This document shows positions 60,872 through 64,000 of a DNA stretch of 64,000 bases, piece after piece. Below the pieces are notes generated by a model. It was given only the letters and a program-made list of their open reading frames with translations. It did not search any database and had not been told where the DNA came from. Position 1 is the first letter of the stretch. Each line of letters opens with the position of its first letter. The stretch is from Pandoraea terrigena (GTDB lineage: Bacteria; Pseudomonadota; Gammaproteobacteria; Burkholderiales; Burkholderiaceae): contig NZ_CABPRU010000002.1 in NCBI RefSeq assembly GCF_902459705.1, positions 124,001-188,000 on the forward strand. The letters are read 5' to 3'. Made by a program: the position numbers and the translations under genes.

Positions 60872-63800
60872 GCCCCACCTCCTCGGCGTCGCGCCGGCCA
60901 CCGTCACCATGTGCACGCCATCGCGCCCAGCGCAGCCGCAAGCGGTCGAGATACAGATATACGACGGGCGTCGTATAGAGTGTGAGCACCTGGCTCACGA
61001 GCAAGCCACCCACGATGGAGATGCCCAGGGGCTGACGCAGCTCCGCGCCGTCGCCCGTCCCCAGCGCGAGCGGAATCGCACCAAGCATGGCGGCCATCGT
61101 CGTCATCATGATCGGGCGAAAACGCAGCAGGCACGCGTGGTAGATGGCCTCGCGCGGCGGCATCTTCTGGCGCCGTTCGGCATCGAGCGCGAAGTCGATC
61201 ATCATGATCGCGTTCTTCTTCACGATACCGATCAGCAGAATCACCCCGATCAGCGCGATGATGCTGAACTCGGTATTGAAGAGCAGCAACGCCAGCAACG
61301 CCCCAACGCCCGCCGACGGCAGCGTCGACAGGATGGTGAGCGGATGAATGTAGCTTTCGTAGAGCACGCCCAGCACGATATACACCGTGAGCAGCGCCGT
61401 CAGGATCAGTACCGGCTGCGATGACAAGGCCGACTGGAACGCCTGCGCCGTCCCCTGGAAGCTGCCATGTACCGACGTCGGCATGCCCAGCCGGGCGACG
61501 GCCTCCTGGACAGAGGCTTGCGCGGCCGACAACGACACGCCCGGCGGCAGATTGAACGAAATCGTGCTCGCGGCGAACTGTCCCTGGTGCGAGACGCCCA
61601 GCGCCGTGTTCGTTGGGCGGTAACGCGCGAAGGCCGAGAGCGGCACCTGTGCCCCGGCCGAGGTCACCACATAGATATCCTTGAGCGACTCGGGGCTTTG
61701 CCACCATTGCGGCGCGACCTCCATCACGACCTTGTACTGATTGAGCGGGTTGTAGATGGTCGAGACCTGCCGCTGCCCGAACGCGTCGTTGAGCACGCTA
61801 TCGATCTGGCTCATCGTCAGCCCCAGGCGCGATGCCTGATCGCGATCGACGTCGAGCGTCGTCTGCAGGCCCTTGTCCTGCTGGTCGGTGTTGACGTCGA
61901 CGAGATTCGGCAGGTGCGAGAGCGCATTGCGCACCTTCGGCTCCCACTCGCGCAACTGCTGAAGGTCATCCGCCTGCAGCGTGTACTGGTATTGCGCGTT
62001 ACTCGCCCGTCCGCCCACGCGAATATCCTGCACCGACTGCAGATAGAGCATCGCGCCAGGCTCCTTCGCCAGTTTGCCCCGCAATCGCGCGATGACCCGA
62101 TCGGCCGAGATCTTGCGCTGGCCCAGCGGTTTGAGCGTGACAAACATCAAGCCGCCGTTGCGGTTCGACCCACCGGTAAAGCCCGTGACGGTCGACACGT
62201 CCGGATCGGCCTGCACGATCCTGATGAAGTCGGCCAGCTTCTTCTCCATGGCCTGGAACGAGATCGCCTGATCGGCCTGGATGAAGCCGATCATTCGCCC
62301 CGTGTCCTGCTGCGGGAAGAAGCCCTTCGGCACCACGGTATAAAGCCAGACATTCAGGCAGATCGTCGCGAACAGAATCCCCAGCATCAGCGGCCCGTGA
62401 CGCAACGCCCATGACAGCGAGCGTTCATACTCGCGCAGCATGCCGTCGAACATGCGCTCGGTCCATCCGCCCAGGCGTGTCCAGACGGACGGGCGCGACG
62501 GCCGATCGGGCGCGCCCGGCGCAGGTTTGCCCTTGAGCAGACGCGCGCACATCATCGGCGTGGCCGTGAGCGAGACGACCAGCGAGACCAGGATGGCTGC
62601 CGAGAGCGTGACGGCGAACTCGCGGAACAGGCGCCCCACGATGCCGCCCATGAGCAGCAGCGGGATGAAAACCGCCACCAGCGAAATGCTCATCGAGAGC
62701 ACCGTGAAGCCGACTTCGCGCGTGCCCTTGAGCGCGGCAGCGAACGGACTCAGCCCGTCTTCGATATGTCGGGAGATGTTCTCGAGCACCACGATGGCGT
62801 CGTCGACCACGAACCCGGTCGCAATGGTAAGCGCCATGAGCGACAGGTTATCCAGGCTGAAGCCGCACAGGTACATCACCCCGAACGTGCCGATCAGCGA
62901 GACGGGCACCGCCACGCTGGGAATGAGCGTCGCGCGCCAGTTCCGCAGGAAGAGGAACACCACCATGATGACGAGCGCAATCGAGATCAGCAGCGTGCGC
63001 TCGACTTCCTTGAGCGATGCCCGGATCGTCGGCGTGCGGTCCATCATCACGTCGAGATGGATGGCCGCCGGGATCGAGGCGCGCAGCACAGGCAGGATCT
63101 TGGTGATGCCGTCGACCGTCTTGATGATGTTCGCGCCCGGCTGCGTCGTGATGACGAGCACCACCGACGGCTTGCCGTTGGCCGACCCGGCGTTGCGCAA
63201 GTCCTGCACCGAATCGACCACATCGGCGATATCGGACAGACGCACCGGACGGCCGTCGCGATAGCTGACGACGACCGGAAGATAGTCCTTGGCAGTCTTC
63301 GCCTGATCGTTGGCGAGAATCTGCCAACGCAGATCGCCGTCTTCGAGCGCGCCCTTCGGCCGGTTCGCGTTGGCGGCCTGAATCGTCGTGCGCACCGTCT
63401 CGAGCGGGATCTGGTACTTGTTGAGCGCCGTCGGGTTGAGCTCGACGCGCACCGCCGGCAGCGAACTGCCGCCGACGGTCACATCGCCCACACCTTCGAG
63501 CTGAGAGATCTTCTGCGCGAGGATGGTCGACGCGGAGTCGTACATCTGCCCGCGCGTCATGCTGTCCGACGTGAGCGCGAGAATCATCACCGGCGCGCTC
63601 GCGGGATTCACCTTGCGATAGGTTGGGTTGCTCGGCAGACCCGATGGCAGCAGGCTGCGCGCCGCATTGATGGCCGCCTGCACGTCGCGCGCCGCCCCGT
63701 TGATGTCGCGCGAAAGGTCGAACTGGAGCGTGATGCGGGTCGAGCCCAACGCGCTGCTCGACGTCATCTCCGTCACCCCGGCAATACGGCCGAGCGAGCG

Positions 63801-64000
63801 CTCCAGCGGCGTGGCCACGCTCGCGGCCATCGTCTCGGGACTCGCGCCAGGCAGCGACGCCGAGACCGAGATCGTCGGGAAATCGACCTGCGGCAGCGGT
63901 GAGACGGGCAGCAGGCCGAACGCGACGATGCCTGCCAGCGTCACCCCGACGGTGAGCAGAACGGTCGCGACCGAGCGCTTGATGAAGACGGCCGACAGGT
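60864..64000 (-). CDS. mdtC: Multidrug efflux RND permease, MdtC type (partial, first residues outside window)
   Basis: 1044 residues are visible; only the first few are lost at the right edge, since the sequence begins [15 protein letters not shown], the first helix. RND layout: twelve membrane helices and two large periplasmic loops. The proton-relay pair is in TM4 ([15 protein letters not shown]). [30 protein letters not shown], the stretch beginning [17 protein letters not shown], and [10 protein letters not shown] match MdtC more closely than AcrB. MdtC works as a heterotrimer with MdtB and the adaptor MdtA, expected upstream beyond the edge. Substrates are inferred (bile salts, novobiocin-like drugs in E. 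coli). Confidence 0.93.
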   Translation of the reverse strand, partial: LSAVFIKRSVATVLLTVGVTLAGIVAFGLLPVSPLPQVDFPTISVSASLPGASPETMAASVATPLERSLGRIAGVTEMTSSSALGSTRITLQFDLSRDINGAARDVQAAINAARSLLPSGLPSNPTYRKVNPASAPVMILALTSDSMTRGQMYDSASTILAQKISQLEGVGDVTVGGSSLPAVRVELNPTALNKYQIPLETVRTTIQAANANRPKGALEDGDLRWQILANDQAKTAKDYLPVVVSYRDGRPVRLSDIADVVDSVQDLRNAGSANGKPSVVLVITTQPGANIIKTVDGITKILPVLRASIPAAIHLDVMMDRTPTIRASLKEVERTLLISIALVIMVVFLFLRNWRATLIPSVAVPVSLIGTFGVMYLCGFSLDNLSLMALTIATGFVVDDAIVVLENISRHIEDGLSPFAAALKGTREVGFTVLSMSISLVAVFIPLLLMGGIVGRLFREFAVTLSAAILVSLVVSLTATPMMCARLLKGKPAPGAPDRPSRPSVWTRLGGWTERMFDGMLREYERSLSWALRHGPLMLGILFATICLNVWLYTVVPKGFFPQQDTGRMIGFIQADQAISFQAMEKKLADFIRIVQADPDVSTVTGFTGGSNRNGGLMFVTLKPLGQRKISADRVIARLRGKLAKEPGAMLYLQSVQDIRVGGRASNAQYQYTLQADDLQQLREWEPKVRNALSHLPNLVDVNTDQQDKGLQTTLDVDRDQASRLGLTMSQIDSVLNDAFGQRQVSTIYNPLNQYKVVMEVAPQWWQSPESLKDIYVVTSAGAQVPLSAFARYRPTNTALGVSHQGQFAASTISFNLPPGVSLSAAQASVQEAVARLGMPTSVHGSFQGTAQAFQSALSSQPVLILTALLTVYIVLGVLYESYIHPLTILSTLPSAGVGALLALLLFNTEFSIIALIGVILLIGIVKKNAIMMIDFALDAERRQKMPPREAIYHACLLRFRPIMMTTMAAMLGAIPLALGTGDGAELRQPLGISIVGGLLVSQVLTLYTTPVVYLYLDRLRLRWARWRAHGDGGRRDAEEVGHG

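Overview
This is a GC-rich, densely coded chromosomal window with no rRNA, tRNA, insertion sequence, prophage or CRISPR array that I can see. Gene content and order point to a betaproteobacterium of the Burkholderiaceae, most like Pandoraea or Burkholderia: hemF-nadD-rsfS-rlmH, maf-rng, msbA with LPS glycosyltransferases, dnaE-trhO-gluQ, rhlE, recCBD. The genus is inferred from recalled protein resemblance, not from a search.

Layout. 1-16.4 kb: a HerA-like ATPase (cut by the left edge), then rightward yebC-purD, an MscS channel, hemF, nadD, rsfS, rlmH, a complete glycerol-3-phosphate uptake operon ugpBAEC-ugpQ, then maf, rng and a cation diffusion facilitator. The ugp block sits between rlmH and maf, which are often neighbours in relatives, and is preceded by three 11-bp-spaced GTC repeats resembling a Pho box. 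16.4-25.2 kb: an envelope region with rfbC, rfbA, rfbB, an AhpD-like protein and msbA (all leftward), recQ and a WaaE-like glycosyltransferase (rightward), and a second family 2 glycosyltransferase (leftward). 25.3-32.6 kb: dnaE (leftward), trhO-gluQ (rightward), rhlE (leftward). 32.8-43 kb: accessory metabolism and regulation: an SBF-like transporter divergent from a LysR regulator, a small membrane protein plus wrbA, a 561-residue unrecognised protein, an AhpD-like protein divergent from a MocR regulator, and thiC behind a TPP riboswitch. 43.2-46.1 kb: an unrecognised 366-residue orphan and a CBS/CorC-type membrane protein. 46.1-55.5 kb: a translationally coupled recC-recB-recD operon. 55.7-64 kb: a FUSC-family membrane protein, an RcsB-like orphan response regulator, and the last two genes of an MdtABC-type efflux operon, running off the right edge.

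How genes work together. ugp imports and hydrolyses glycerophosphodiesters, plausibly under phosphate control. rfbBAC makes dTDP-4-keto-rhamnose but the final reductase rfbD is not here. msbA and the two glycosyltransferases belong to LPS biogenesis. recCBD and recQ serve recombination. thiC makes the thiamine pyrimidine under TPP feedback.

I found no clearly new multi-gene system. The best candidates for unexplained biology are the two unrecognised proteins (36866-38551 and 43187-44287), the Pho-box-like array before ugpB, the glycine-rich insert in DnaE, and the 39-nt inverted repeat before the CorC-type gene.
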